Source of the DNA: PNOJ01 sp016706845
GTDB taxonomy: Bacteria; Krumholzibacteriota; Krumholzibacteriia; LZORAL124-64-63
DNA length: 64,000 nt
Direction: 5' to 3'
Assembly (NCBI GenBank): GCA_016706845.1
Contig: JADJIV010000003.1
Coordinates: 1-64,000, forward strand
Below, one piece after another: positions 41,434 through 51,025 of the stretch (within the stretch, counting starts at the first letter, position 1; every line of letters begins with the position of its first letter). The notes beneath the pieces were generated by a model. It was not told where the DNA came from, did not search any database, and saw only the letters and a program-made list of their open reading frames with translations. The position numbers and the translations under genes were made by a program.

Positions 41434-41973
41434 CTAGACCTCGTCCGGTTCCATCGACGCCAGGCCGAAGTCGATCATGATGTCCCCGTAGGACACCGTG
41501 CGGTAGAGGTCGAAGAGATCCGGCAGGATCAGGACCTTCTTGCCGGGCGTGTGCAGACGTCCGTTGAACAGCGCGTTGAGCAGCCGCACCTTCTCGCCGT
41601 CCAGCACGCGCACCGACCCGTCCGGGTTCTCGTAGGCCACGGCCGCGTAGACCGAGATCCCGTTGTCGTGCGCGATCGCGCCGAGGCGGTGCAGGGTGCT
41701 GTCGCTCTTGGCGTTGGCGTAGTAGACGAGGCCGAGCATCTCCCGCAGCGGGACGGTCTCGCTCGTCTGCTCGTCGAGGATGTCGAACTGGAAGGACTGC
41801 GCCATGCCCGCGTAGCGCCAGCGGTGCGGACCTTCGCGGTAATCCTCGCGCGGCGGGATGGGTTCGTCGCAGAAGTAGGAACGGGCGGCGTGGCTCAGGA
41901 CGTCATGCTCCATGATGACGTGTCCGGGCCGGACGTTGACCATCTTGTAGCGGGACTGAGCTTCGCTGGCCAT
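41434..41973 (-). CDS. First gene of the redox operon, unknown 179-aa protein
   Basis: 179 aa from the ATG at 41973 (GGAGG-like leader); a longer reading adds 74 low-complexity residues. No signal or membrane segment. It contains charged and aromatic stretches (GPHRWRYAGMAQSFQFDILD, DNGISVYAAVAYENPDG, LPDLFDLYRTVSYGDIMIDF). It looks like a globular sensor-type domain, but I do not recognise the family. It begins the operon that continues with the DRTGG, HATPase and HydS-like genes, so a part in regulating the complex is likely. Confidence 0.7.
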   Translation of the reverse strand: MASEAQSRYKMVNVRPGHVIMEHDVLSHAARSYFCDEPIPPREDYREGPHRWRYAGMAQSFQFDILDEQTSETVPLREMLGLVYYANAKSDSTLHRLGAIAHDNGISVYAAVAYENPDGSVRVLDGEKVRLLNALFNGRLHTPGKKVLILPDLFDLYRTVSYGDIMIDFGLASMEPDEV

Positions 41974-42330
41974 GGCTCCGCTCCCCTCCTCGCCGAGCCG
42001 GCCACGGGCTGCGTTCCGGCTGAGGTGCTCGAGGTCCTGGTGATGTCGCCTGGCCGCCGCGGCAACCGGTTGTCGATCAAAGAGGTATGCCCACCGCGAC
42101 GGTCGTTGAACAAACCTAGTCCGCGGCCTATTTCCTAGCAAGGCGAATGTTGTCGAGGCCGGGCGAAAAGTGCGGCGCGACCTGCCGTCCGGCATAAGAA
42201 GGTAATATTGCTCTTGGTTTCCCAGGGCGAAGCGCGCTCGCCAACTCGCCGACAGTAGTCGTTCTCAATATCATTCAGATGACGTGCGCGAGGCAGGGCC
42301 GCGGCGGGCGGGCCGACGGTTCGGCCTTCA
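41974..42330. other. Intergenic upstream region of the redox operon (gap to the phospholipase start continues to 42430)
   Basis: The full gap between genes is 41974-42430; 42330 onward belongs to repeat copy B. Less GC-rich than the genes. A weak sigma-70 match is at 42113-42141, and the AATGATATTGAGAA stretch near 42270 (minus strand) is reminiscent of an iron-regulator box but too poor to call. No open frame or hairpin of note. Confidence 0.5.
42113..42141 (-). promoter_or_regulatory. Weak sigma-70 promoter candidate for the redox operon
   Basis: Minus strand TTGCTA (42136-42141) and TAGGTT (42113-42118) with 17 bp between. The -10 matches only three of six. Confidence 0.3.
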
Positions 42331-42430
42331 TTGACGCCTCGCCGGGCGCCGCCTATGTTCCCCCGGCTCTCGACCGCCGGGTCGGCGCGCGCACCCGCCC
42401 GTGATCGAACGTCCGACGAAAGTGGCCAAC

Positions 42431-43253
42431 ATGCTGCGAACCCCGCCGGCGGCCGCGTCGCTCCTCGCCCTGCTCGTCCCGCTCTTCGCCGCCGCTTCTG
42501 CGGCCGCCGGCGCCGCCATCGCCCCCGCGGAAGATTTCCAGATCATCCGGACCGGGCCGGGGCTCGCCGCACAAGGAGATCTTCCTGCTGCCGTACACGT
42601 ACTGCGACGAGTACCACGGTCGGCGGGCGGAGGCCGTGTTCCAGCTGAGCGCGAAGCATCGCCTGTTCGGCTCGCGATTCTACCTCGCCTACTCGCAGAT
42701 CTCCTTCAGGCAGGCCTACGACATCCACAACTCCTCTCCCCTGCGCGACACCAACTACAACCCCGAGATCTTCTACCGCGGCGCGCCGACCGCGTACGCG
42801 GCGGGTTTCGTCGGCGCGGATGCGGGTCTGGAGCACGAGTCGAACGGCCAGGTGGTCCCCCTGTCGCGCAGCTGGAACAACCTCCACCTGTCCCCCTGGT
42901 ACCAGCGCGGCAACCTGCTCCTGATGCTCAAGCTGAGATACCGCATCCCCGAGCCCGCCAAGGCGGATCCCGGGGATGCACTGGGGGACGACAATCCCGA
43001 CATCACGGACTACCTCGGCCACAGCGACGTCCACCTGTACTACCGGCCGGGCAAGGGGCACCTCGCGCACCTCGCGGTGCGCGGGATCCTGGATTCCGGA
43101 CGGGGCAGCGCCGCCCTGCACTACAGCCTGCCGGTGCCCCGCTCCTCGGACAGCTTCCTGGTCCTGAGGATGTCGCACGGCTACGGGGAAAGCCTGCTGG
43201 ATTACCGGGAATCGATCACCCGGTTCGGCTTCGGCGTCATGTTCGCGCGGTAG
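42431..43253 (+). pseudogene. pldA: Outer-membrane phospholipase A, copy B, frameshifted
   Basis: The first 48 or so codons (signal peptide and N-terminus) are in one frame; the rest (TYCDEYHGRR, HESNG, SRSWN, to FGVMFAR) continues in another. Compared with copy A, the stretch CTCTCGACGCAC has become CTCGCCGCAC at about 42563-42572, a net loss of two bases. The total of 823 bases against 825 in copy A agrees. The catalytic residues are kept, so the damage is likely recent. Confidence 0.85.
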
Positions 43254-43274
43254 GCGCCGCCGGGCGCGCGGCGG

Positions 43275-44333
43275 CTAGGCGTTGCGCAACGACGCCATGT
43301 CGATCGAGAAGCGGTACTTCACGTCGGACCGCAGCAGCCGTTCGTAGGCCTCGTTGATCTTCTGGATGGGGATGACCTCAACGTCGGCGGTGATGCCGTG
43401 CTCGCCGCAGAAGTCGAGCATCTCCTGGGTCTCCGCGATGCCGCCGATCAGCGAACCGGACAGGCTGCGCCGCCCGAACAGCAGGCCGAAGACGGAGACC
43501 GGCAGGGGCTTCTCCGGCGCGCCGACCAGGGTCAGGTTGCCGTCCAGGCCGAGCAGGTTGATGTAGGCGTTGATGTCGTGGTCCGCGGAGACGGTGTCCA
43601 GGATGAAGTCGAAGCTGCCGGCGTGCTTCGCCATCTCGCCGGCGTCGCTGGAGACGACGACCTCGTGGGCGCCCAGACGCAGCGCGTCCGCCTGCTTCCC
43701 GGGCGAGGTGGTGAAGACCACGACGTGGGCGCCGAAGGCGCGGGCGAGCTTCACCCCCATGTGGCCCAGCCCCCCGAGCCCGACCACGCCCACCTTCTTG
43801 CCCGCGGTCACGCCCCAGTGGCGCAGGGGGGAATAGGTCGTGATGCCCGCGCAGAGCAGCGGTGCGACGCCGGCCGGGTCGAGGTTCTTCGGCACGCGCA
43901 GCACGAAGCGCTCGTCGACGACGATGCTCTCCGAGTAGCCGCCGTAGGTGACCCCGCCGAGGTGCCGGTCCGGGGAGTTGTAGGTGAAGACCGCCCCGGG
44001 GCAGGACTGCTCCCGGTCGGCCCGGCAGTTGGGGCAGGTGTGGTCCGAGTCGACCAGGCAGCCCACGCCCACCAGGTCGCCCGCCGCGAACTTCGTGACC
44101 GCCGCCCCGGTCGCCACGACCTTGCCGACGATCTCATGGCCCGGGACGACCGGGTAGACCGTGGGCATGATGCTGCTCCACTCGTTGCGCGCCGTGTGGA
44201 GGTCGGAGTGGCAGATCCCGCAGAACAGGATCTCGATCCGGACGTCGCGGTCGGTGAGGTCGCGGCGCGGGATCGTGGCCGGGGCCAACGGGGCGGCGGC
44301 GCCGGCCGCGGAATAGGCTCGGGATTCGTACAT
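43275..44333 (-). CDS. Zinc-type NAD(P)-dependent alcohol dehydrogenase, copy B (intact)
   Basis: 352 aa. Catalytic zinc motifs CGICHSDLH and PGHEIVG, structural-zinc cysteines CPNCRADREQSC, and nucleotide-binding GLGGLGHMG are all present. The family resembles the YahK/cinnamyl-alcohol-type broad-substrate aldehyde reductases, cytosolic, NADPH-preferring. It converges on the broken phospholipase A gene (21-bp gap). Copy A at 29207 has lost its frame. Confidence 0.92.
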   Translation of the reverse strand: MYESRAYSAAGAAAPLAPATIPRRDLTDRDVRIEILFCGICHSDLHTARNEWSSIMPTVYPVVPGHEIVGKVVATGAAVTKFAAGDLVGVGCLVDSDHTCPNCRADREQSCPGAVFTYNSPDRHLGGVTYGGYSESIVVDERFVLRVPKNLDPAGVAPLLCAGITTYSPLRHWGVTAGKKVGVVGLGGLGHMGVKLARAFGAHVVVFTTSPGKQADALRLGAHEVVVSSDAGEMAKHAGSFDFILDTVSADHDINAYINLLGLDGNLTLVGAPEKPLPVSVFGLLFGRRSLSGSLIGGIAETQEMLDFCGEHGITADVEVIPIQKINEAYERLLRSDVKYRFSIDMASLRNA

Positions 44334-44467
44334 CGCGGTTCTCCTGTGGTGTCGGGCGCCGGCGATCCGGACCCGGTGAGCGTTCGATTTCGGAGGCAGG
44401 TCGGACCAAGATACGAGCGAACGGCGGGAACCGGTAGACCGGTCCGGTCGGAATCTCGGCCGGCAGT

Positions 44468-45829
44468 TCAGTGGACGTAGCCCAGCGCGCGCAGGTTGCG
44501 CTTCTCCCGGTCGGAGAGCTGCGGCGCCCGTTCTTCGAGCGCCATGGCGGCGTGGCGCGCGCTGTCCGCGGCGGCGATGGCCGCCAGGCGCGCCGACATC
44601 GCGCGCACGCGATCGGGCTGGGAGTCGGCCAGCGACAGGGTCTCACCGGGGTCGCCGGCGAGATCGAAGAGCCGGAACCGGGGCGGCGCCTGGCCGCGGG
44701 CGCCCCGCGCCTCCTCTTCGCGGATCAGCTTCCAGGGCCATTCCAGCAGCGCGCGCAGCGTGCGACCTTCCGGGTGCAGCTCCAGCGGGATCGACCGGCC
44801 GTCGTCGCGCAGGAAGCCGGGCGCGAGCGCCGCCGGGTCGGCGAGGCCGTAGGCCCGGGCGAGGGTCCCGAAGAGGCCGCCCACGCCGACAGGACGGTCG
44901 ACTGTCCCGCCGAGCGGCAGGGCGCCCGGCCACCGCACGACGAGCGGCACGCGCACCTCCCCGTCGTAGAGGTGCTGGCCGTGGCCGTGGAACCCCTCGT
45001 GGTCCCAGAGTTCCTCGCCGTGGTCCGCGGTGACGATCACGAGCGTGTCGTCGAGCAGGTCGGCGGACTTCAGCGCGTCCAGCAGCTCGCCCACGTACCG
45101 GTCGACGTAGGCGATCTCGCCGTCGTAGAGGCCGATGATGTCGTCGCGGAAGTGGTCGAGACGGCCGTCGGTCGCGCGGTCGAGGCGGTCGAGGAACTTG
45201 CGCGAACCGATCGGCTCGCCGCGGGGCGGCAGGTGCGACCCCATCTCCGGGTGGGGCCGGTAGGGGTCGTGGGGGTCCACGTAGAGCACGAAGAGGAACC
45301 ACGGCTTCTTGGGACGCTCCTCGCGCAGCCACCGCAGGACACGCGCGTTGACGTCGGCGGCGTCGGTCACCTGGAAATCGTTCGGGTAGCCGCTGTTGCA
45401 GGGGGGGTGGTCGTACAGGTCGAAACCCCGGCCGAAGCCGAAGGCGGGGCCGATGTTGTCGTTGCTGTAGATGCCCGCCGTGGCGAAGCCCCGGGCCCGG
45501 AACAGCTCGGCCAGGGTCGGCAGGTCCGGGTCCAGGACGTCGTCCTGGTCCCGGCACCCGGACACCGTCGGCGACAGGCCCGTGAAGTAGGCGGCGAACG
45601 AGGCGCGGGTCCAGGCGCTGGGGCTGTAGGCGTGGCGGAACGTCGTCGCGTCGGCGGCGAAGGCGGCCAGCCGCGGCGTGGTGTCCTTCGCGTAGCCGTA
45701 CAGGCTCATGTGGTCGGCGCGCAGGGTGTCGATGGTCAGCAGCAGCACGTTGCGCGGCGGCTTGTCGGCGGCCGGGACGGGGACGGCGCCGAGGAGCGCG
45801 CAGATGAGCGCCGCCTTGAGGATCCGCAT
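44468..45829 (-). CDS. Sulfatase/alkaline-phosphatase superfamily protein, copy B
   Basis: 453 aa from the ATG at 45829. Signal peptide ends near VPAAD. Metal and nucleophile regions match copy A, including SAWTR at 71-75 and VTADHGEEL. It differs from copy A mainly by an insert near EEEARGARGQ in the C-terminal part. Exported; substrate unknown (sulfated or phosphorylated glycans are possible given the GH81 and GH57 genes nearby). Confidence 0.86.
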   Translation of the reverse strand: MRILKAALICALLGAVPVPAADKPPRNVLLLTIDTLRADHMSLYGYAKDTTPRLAAFAADATTFRHAYSPSAWTRASFAAYFTGLSPTVSGCRDQDDVLDPDLPTLAELFRARGFATAGIYSNDNIGPAFGFGRGFDLYDHPPCNSGYPNDFQVTDAADVNARVLRWLREERPKKPWFLFVLYVDPHDPYRPHPEMGSHLPPRGEPIGSRKFLDRLDRATDGRLDHFRDDIIGLYDGEIAYVDRYVGELLDALKSADLLDDTLVIVTADHGEELWDHEGFHGHGQHLYDGEVRVPLVVRWPGALPLGGTVDRPVGVGGLFGTLARAYGLADPAALAPGFLRDDGRSIPLELHPEGRTLRALLEWPWKLIREEEARGARGQAPPRFRLFDLAGDPGETLSLADSQPDRVRAMSARLAAIAAADSARHAAMALEERAPQLSDREKRNLRALGYVH

Positions 45830-45912
45830 GCGAACGCCACCTCCCGCGAGCAGAAAGGAGCCGTCACGGTACCACACCGCCGCCGGCGCGCACAACCCGA
45901 AGTGCCGGGCCA

Positions 45913-46449
45913 TTACGACAGCGTGACCTCGAAGACGCAGCGCTCGGCGCCGCCGAGCTTGGACTCCACGAGGCGGACCTGGACGGGCCTGCCGAGGATG
46001 GCCTCGAAGCTCTCCTTCTGGTAGCCCACGGAGCAGTTGCACCAGACCGCGGGCGTCCGCCGCACGTCGACCAGCGGGCAGCCGCACTCCCCGGCGGCCA
46101 CCGCGACGGTGACGGTCCCCTTCTCCTTGTCCCACGTGAAGTCGGTGCCCCAGTTCTGCTTGGCCGCGGCGAAGTAGCCCTCGGGATCGTCCTTGAACCT
46201 GGCCCCGAGCTGGCCCAGCTTCGCGCACTCGCGGCCGGTCTGCTCGAGGATCCCCGCGCAGATCTCCGCCGGCGTGTCGGCGGCCAGGTAGCCGAGCATC
46301 TTCGCGAGCTGGTAGCGGACGAGCGCCAGGCGCTGGTCCTCGGCGGGGGCCTCGGCCGCCAGCAGCGGGGCGGCCGGGCCGAAGAGGCTCAGGGCGCAGC
46401 CGCAGGCGCCCAGCCCGCAGGCGGTCTTCAGGAATTCCTTGCGATCCAT
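45913..46449 (-). CDS. Small cysteine-rich exported protein, DUF6144-like, copy B
   Basis: 178 aa, same length as copy A. MDRKEFLKTACGLGACGCAL start, GECGCPLVDV and TPAVWCNCSVGYQKESFEAILG in the C-terminal half; cysteine positions are all retained. Differences are mostly conservative, so both copies seem under selection. The family assignment is tentative and the role unknown. Confidence 0.72.
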   Translation of the reverse strand: MDRKEFLKTACGLGACGCALSLFGPAAPLLAAEAPAEDQRLALVRYQLAKMLGYLAADTPAEICAGILEQTGRECAKLGQLGARFKDDPEGYFAAAKQNWGTDFTWDKEKGTVTVAVAAGECGCPLVDVRRTPAVWCNCSVGYQKESFEAILGRPVQVRLVESKLGGAERCVFEVTLS

Positions 46450-46669
46450 GGGTTCTCCTCTCCCGGTGGCCGATGACAATCTTGCGACGAGACGTCCTGC
46501 GGCATACGGAGCTGGCCCGGAAAGGTTCGGCTGCACGTCGCGTCCCCGTCCCGCCGGATTCTGCTGGTGCTCGCGATGGCCCGGGCGATACCATGCCGCC
46601 GTCCCTGGCAGCCGGCGGCACGCGGCACGTGCCGGCGAGATGGCTGCCCTCGCCCGGCAAGGAGATCGC

Positions 46670-47533
46670 ATGAGGCGACTGGCGCTGCTCCTGTTGACCT
46701 GCTCGGCGTTGGCTTCGGCCGGGCGTGCCCAGACCCACATCGAGGCGACTCCGTATCTGGGCCAGCCTCCGCCGGGGAACACTCCGGTCATCTTCGCCCC
46801 GGGGATCATCTCCAAGGGCAACATCCACAGCCGTCTGGAAATCTCCCCCGACGGCCGGGAGATGTTCTGGAATACCGTCGACATGGAAACGTTCTCGGCT
46901 CACATCCTGTCGGTGAGCATCGTCGACGGGAAGTGGTCGGATCCCGAGCCGCCGGCCTTCGCCCAGGCCGGGAACAGCCAAGCGGCCGTGTTCTCACCGG
47001 ACGGGAAGAGGCTGTACTTCCGGCTCGATACCGGGGACGGCTGGGTCGCGAGGTACGTCGAGCGAACGGCGACCGGCTGGAGCGCCCCGCGCAGCGACGG
47101 CAACATGCCGAAAGCCGGCTCTTCCTTCACCACGGCAGGCCGGGCCTACTTCTCCTCCACGATGACGACGAAGGTATGGAACACGGGCATCTTCGGCGCG
47201 CGGTATTCGGCGGAGGGCTATGCGGACATCGCGCCGCTGGACGACGAGATCAATGTGCCGCAGGCCATCGACTACACGCCGTACGTTTCGCCCGACGGGT
47301 CGTTCCTGCTGTTCGCCTCGAACCGCCCCCACCTCGGCGACCAGGAAGACCTCTACATCCACGTCAGCTTCCAGGAACGCGACGGGTCCTGGTCGCCCCC
47401 CCGGCGCGTGAGCGATATCCAGGCGCGGTTCCCCTCGCTATCGCCGGATGGGAAATACCTGTTCTTCTGCGGGGATGATGGGAACATCTACTGGGCCGAC
47501 ATCGGGCTCGTCGACGCCCTCGAGAAGGGTTGA
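46670..47533 (+). CDS. Secreted PD40/TolB-like beta-propeller protein
   Basis: 287 aa from the ATG at 46670 (AAGGAGATCGC leader). A signal peptide (cut near GRAQT) precedes repeated PD40 motifs: RLEISPDGREMFW, AAVFSPDGKRLYF, TPYVSPDGSFLLFASN, FPSLSPDGKYLFF. These WD40-like blades form a propeller. Such proteins bind glycans or peptides in the periplasm; no catalytic residues are visible. Convergent with the GH81 gene (65-bp gap), which contains a short GC hairpin candidate. Confidence 0.88.
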   Translation: MRRLALLLLTCSALASAGRAQTHIEATPYLGQPPPGNTPVIFAPGIISKGNIHSRLEISPDGREMFWNTVDMETFSAHILSVSIVDGKWSDPEPPAFAQAGNSQAAVFSPDGKRLYFRLDTGDGWVARYVERTATGWSAPRSDGNMPKAGSSFTTAGRAYFSSTMTTKVWNTGIFGARYSAEGYADIAPLDDEINVPQAIDYTPYVSPDGSFLLFASNRPHLGDQEDLYIHVSFQERDGSWSPPRRVSDIQARFPSLSPDGKYLFFCGDDGNIYWADIGLVDALEKG

Positions 47534-47598
47534 CGTGCTTTCTCCCGCCCGGTTTCAGCCGCGTGATCCGGCGCCGGCGCGTCCACGGCGACGCCGGA

Positions 47599-50500
47599 CT
47601 ACTTCAGGAGCACCATCTTCCCGATATGGGCCGCCCCCGCCTCGAACCGCATGAAATAGACGCCACTGGCGAGCAGGCGCCCGTCGTCATCCCGCCCGTC
47701 CCAGGTGAGCGCGTGCGTGCCGGCCGGCATTCGACCATCGGCGAGGATGCGGACCCGCGTCCCGCAGGCGTCGAAGACGGCCAGCCTGACCGGGCCTTCG
47801 GCGGGGACCACGTACTCGATCACGGTCTGCGGATTGAAGGGGTTGGGGTAGTTCCGGGCCGGGCCGAAGGCGCTCGCCACCGAGCCATCGCCGACGCCCG
47901 TCGTGGTCACACGCTCGACGTCGATGTAGTTCACGCTGAACAGCCAACCGGTCATGTCCGAATCGGAGTCGAAGTCGAACCGCATGATGTGCGTCCCGGC
48001 CGTGAGCGGCACGTCCTCGACCCGCAGGGGCGTCCAGAACTGCCAGCCGCCGGTGGAGGTCACGGGCCGCTTTCCGCTCACGTTCACGTTGTCGATCGAC
48101 AGGGTGAAATTGCCGAAGCCCGGGACGGTCGCCACGTAGGGGACGAAATCGAAGGTGCCCGCCTGCGCCACCGAGAACGTGTACTCGATCCACTCGCCGG
48201 CGACGATCCAGTACACGTCGTACCCGCCGCCGGCGGCGCCCTCGAGGTCGACGCCCTCGCTCGGCCGGAAGACCAGGCCGATGTTGTTGGCGTTGACGTC
48301 GTGGTAGGCGATGCCTTCGCCACCCAGGTCGTAGCGCTCCGCCTCGATCCTGCCGGGCACCGCCACCGGCGAACCCGAGTAGGGGGTGCCGTTGGGCAGG
48401 ACGGTCACCTTGACGCTGTCCTGCGCGGAGAGGGCGAGCGTATTGGTGACCGTGAGGCGGACCCAGTGGTCGCCGACGCCGGTGAAGGTGACCGTCGTGT
48501 CGGCCGCGGTGCTGGAGCCCGCGCCGGCGAACGACCAGTCGAACGTCAGGGGGCTGCCGTTCGGGTCGAAGCTCTGGCTGCCCTGGAACTGGATGGTCAG
48601 CGGGGCCTTGCCGGTCGTCTGGTTCGCCAGCAGCAGCACGACCGGCGCATCGGGGTCCGCGGGCGAGGTGCTGAACGAGGCGGTCCGGCGCGGGCCGACC
48701 GTGAACGAGAAGCCATCCGTGAACGTGACCAGGCGGTCGGCCGGGCCGGCGTTGTAGGCGACGTAGGTCGCGTAGCCGGCCTCGTCGCGGAAGACGGCGT
48801 AGGTCGGGATGTCGGCGAAGACCGTCGTGTCCACCCGGCCCATCTTCTTGAGGTTGAACAGCCAGTGCATCGTGTGGGCGCGCGATTCCCCGTCGAACGG
48901 CGCGTAGTCGCTGTCGGCGAAGTAGTGGGACAGGGCGAGGTCCGCATCCGCGAGGGCCAGGTACTCCCACAGGAGGTCCTGCCAGATGATCGGCTGGCCG
49001 CTGCGCTCGGCCACGACTTCGGCGTAGTTGGCCAGGACATGGTCGGGATGATGTCCGAGGTAGAGCGAGCCGCCGTTCACGGGCAGGATGTTGATGCCGT
49101 GGATGAACTCCGGATTGGCCCCGAACCAGGTCGAGTGGACACCCTTGCCGCCCCAGACCATGCCGATGGCGACGTGCGGATAGTCGGCCGGGAAGACCGC
49201 GTTGTCCACGTCGAACCAGTACTGCTCGACGGCGGTCGTCTCGGTGGCGTGCAGGTAGACGCCCAGGTCGCGAATGTCGGCCTGCCCGGTCGCCTCGCCC
49301 CAGAGGATGGTGGCCGTGGCGAAGTTCATGGACTCGGAGCTCGACTCCTGGTTGTTGCCGTCGCCGAAGTCGCCGTGGCCCGCCGCCCAGGAATGCCCGG
49401 CATAGGCGTCGTGCGACCGCAGGAAGGGGAACTGCGTGTCGGTCCGGTCCCAGTTGTTGCCGTCCTTGATCAACAGGTTGACCATGCCGCCCCAGTGGTC
49501 CTGCGACGCCCACGTGCTGTCATACTGCGCCACGGTGGCCGCAGCCATGACGGCGTAGGCCGCGTGGAAATGATGGTCGTTGATCTGGTTGTCCGCCCCG
49601 TAGCCGGACGGGTATCCGGTCAGGACATCCCAGCCGGCGTTGTACGAGTACTCCTGCGCGCCGCCGACGGTGAACCAGTCTTCCAGCCGGGTCTTGATCT
49701 CGGCGAGGAAGTGGTCGCGCTCGGCCGTCGCGCCGAGCTGGTCCGCGATATGAACCAGGTGCGCGAAGCGGGCGATGGCCTTGCCGTTCTCGTACGTGGG
49801 GCCGACGGCCAGGGCCTCGGTCGCCGCCGCTTGCACCTGCGCGAGCAGCTCGGCGCGGTTGTAGTCCCCGCGGTCCGGCAGCGCCGGCAACACGCCCGAG
49901 AACGGCAGGTCGGTCGTGAACGAGCTTCCCTCGTAGAGCTTCATCTGCCCGTTGACGGACGGGTACGAGTAGCCGGTCATCGGGGCGGGCGTGTTCAGCC
50001 ACTGGTGGCGATAGAGCGCGGTCATCGTCTGGTTGACGCTGATCCCGTTGCTCTCCATCAGCTGGGTCGCGTACGCGTAGGTGGTGTGCACCATCGCGGC
50101 CGCCTCGTCGTACTGCCAGTCCACCGTGCTGTCCGTCACGAAGGCGTAGGCGTGTTTGCGGAAGAGCGCGATGGTCGCCGGCTGGTTGTCGGGCAGCAGC
50201 GCGATCGACAGGTAGTTCTGTCCGTTCAGCGTCGACGTCAGCGGGCCCATGCCCGTCCACGTGGATCCGCTCGGCGCGAAGACGCCGTAGTTCCGGCCTT
50301 GGATCGTGAGCCCGAGCGTTCCGTTCTGGTTGTACCAGGTCGTGAACGCGCCCTCGGGCGTGACGACGGCGTTGCCGCCGCTCACCTTGAAGAAGACGAA
50401 CGGGAGCCCGTGGCCGAACGTGGCCTCCATCGTCTGGGCCTCGTCGGCCCAGCGCGCGGTGGCGGTCCAGTCGCCATAGCCCAGCGTCTGCGTCTGCGGG

Positions 50501-50912
50501 GCGAGAGACCCGCGACGCCCACCGTCAGCTGGATCGAGTACGGGAACAGGTCGTCGTTGGCGGCGAAGACAGGTGTCGTCGTGTGGCCGACCTGCAACCC
50601 CGTGGCGATGGACTTGACCATCAGCGGATGGGCGTACAGCACGTTGGTGTGCGGGTTGCTGTAGAACGGGTAGATCAGGCTGCTCCAGAAGTCGTTCGAC
50701 TGCACGGGTTGCGCGAAGGCCGGCGCGACCTTGGGCGAGACGTTCGCGCCGGACGAGTTCTGCGGCCCCACGGCGCCGGAGGGCAGGGTGGTGCTGTAGC
50801 TGCCGAGGCCGACGGGGACGGTGGCGCCGAAGGTTGGGGCGGCGGTGAGCGTGGCGAGGGCCAGCAACAGGTAGCGGAGGGGTGCCTTGGAAGAAGAGGT
50901 CTTGGAAGTCAT
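47599..50912 (-). CDS. GH81 endo-beta-1,3-glucanase with PKD, CBM6-like and FlgD-like domains, one frameshift
   Basis: About 1104 aa after restoring one base. The N-terminal frame (50912 to about 50511) has the signal peptide (cut near TFGATV) and the start of the GH81 domain (SNDFWSSLIYPFYSN). The frame slips within 50500-50511 and continues (SLAPQTQTLGYGDW). GH81 hallmarks NDHHFH, SHDAYAGHSWAAG and the DGNNQESSSE region with the catalytic Glu follow. A PKD-type domain, then a CBM6-like domain (AERYDLGG, GEWIEYTF), then the FlgD-like tail with NYPNPFNPQT complete it. It should cut laminarin-type glucans outside the cell. A well-placed promoter lies upstream. Confidence 0.87.
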
Positions 50913-50986
50913 GGCCGGCCTTTGCGTGCTCGGTTGGGTGCTGACTGGGGGAGGACGGGGGCATGGCCTCTCGGACCCTACTTTGT

Positions 50987-50997
50987 TCGGTAACCGA
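50987..50997. promoter_or_regulatory. Palindromic operator candidate at the GH81 transcription start
   Basis: TCGGTAACCGA, a perfect inverted repeat about one central base, partly overlapping the -10 and covering the likely start point. LacI- and GntR-type sugar regulators use such sites. No regulator gene is adjacent, so this is unproven. Confidence 0.4.
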
Positions 50998-51025
50998 TCA
51001 TAGTCGATGCTGGCATTGAGTTCAA
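50997..51025 (-). promoter_or_regulatory. Sigma-70 promoter of the GH81 gene
   Basis: Minus strand TTGAAC (51020-51025) and TATGAT (50997-51002) with exactly 17 bp between; the -10 matches five of six. Start of transcription about 50990, some 78 nt before the ATG. Confidence 0.6.

Larger units (their letters stand above)
42330..46535. repeat. 4.1-kb duplicated block, copy B
   Basis: Direct repeat of 28251-32370, including the upstream TTGACGCC and downstream GGAAAGGTTCGG boundaries. It carries a broken phospholipase A, an intact alcohol dehydrogenase, an intact sulfatase and an intact small cysteine protein. Confidence 0.88.

Noticed and set aside
42255..42275. Fur-like box AATGATATTGAGAA upstream of the redox operon
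   Set aside because: One half-site only; the second half matches the consensus too weakly to call.
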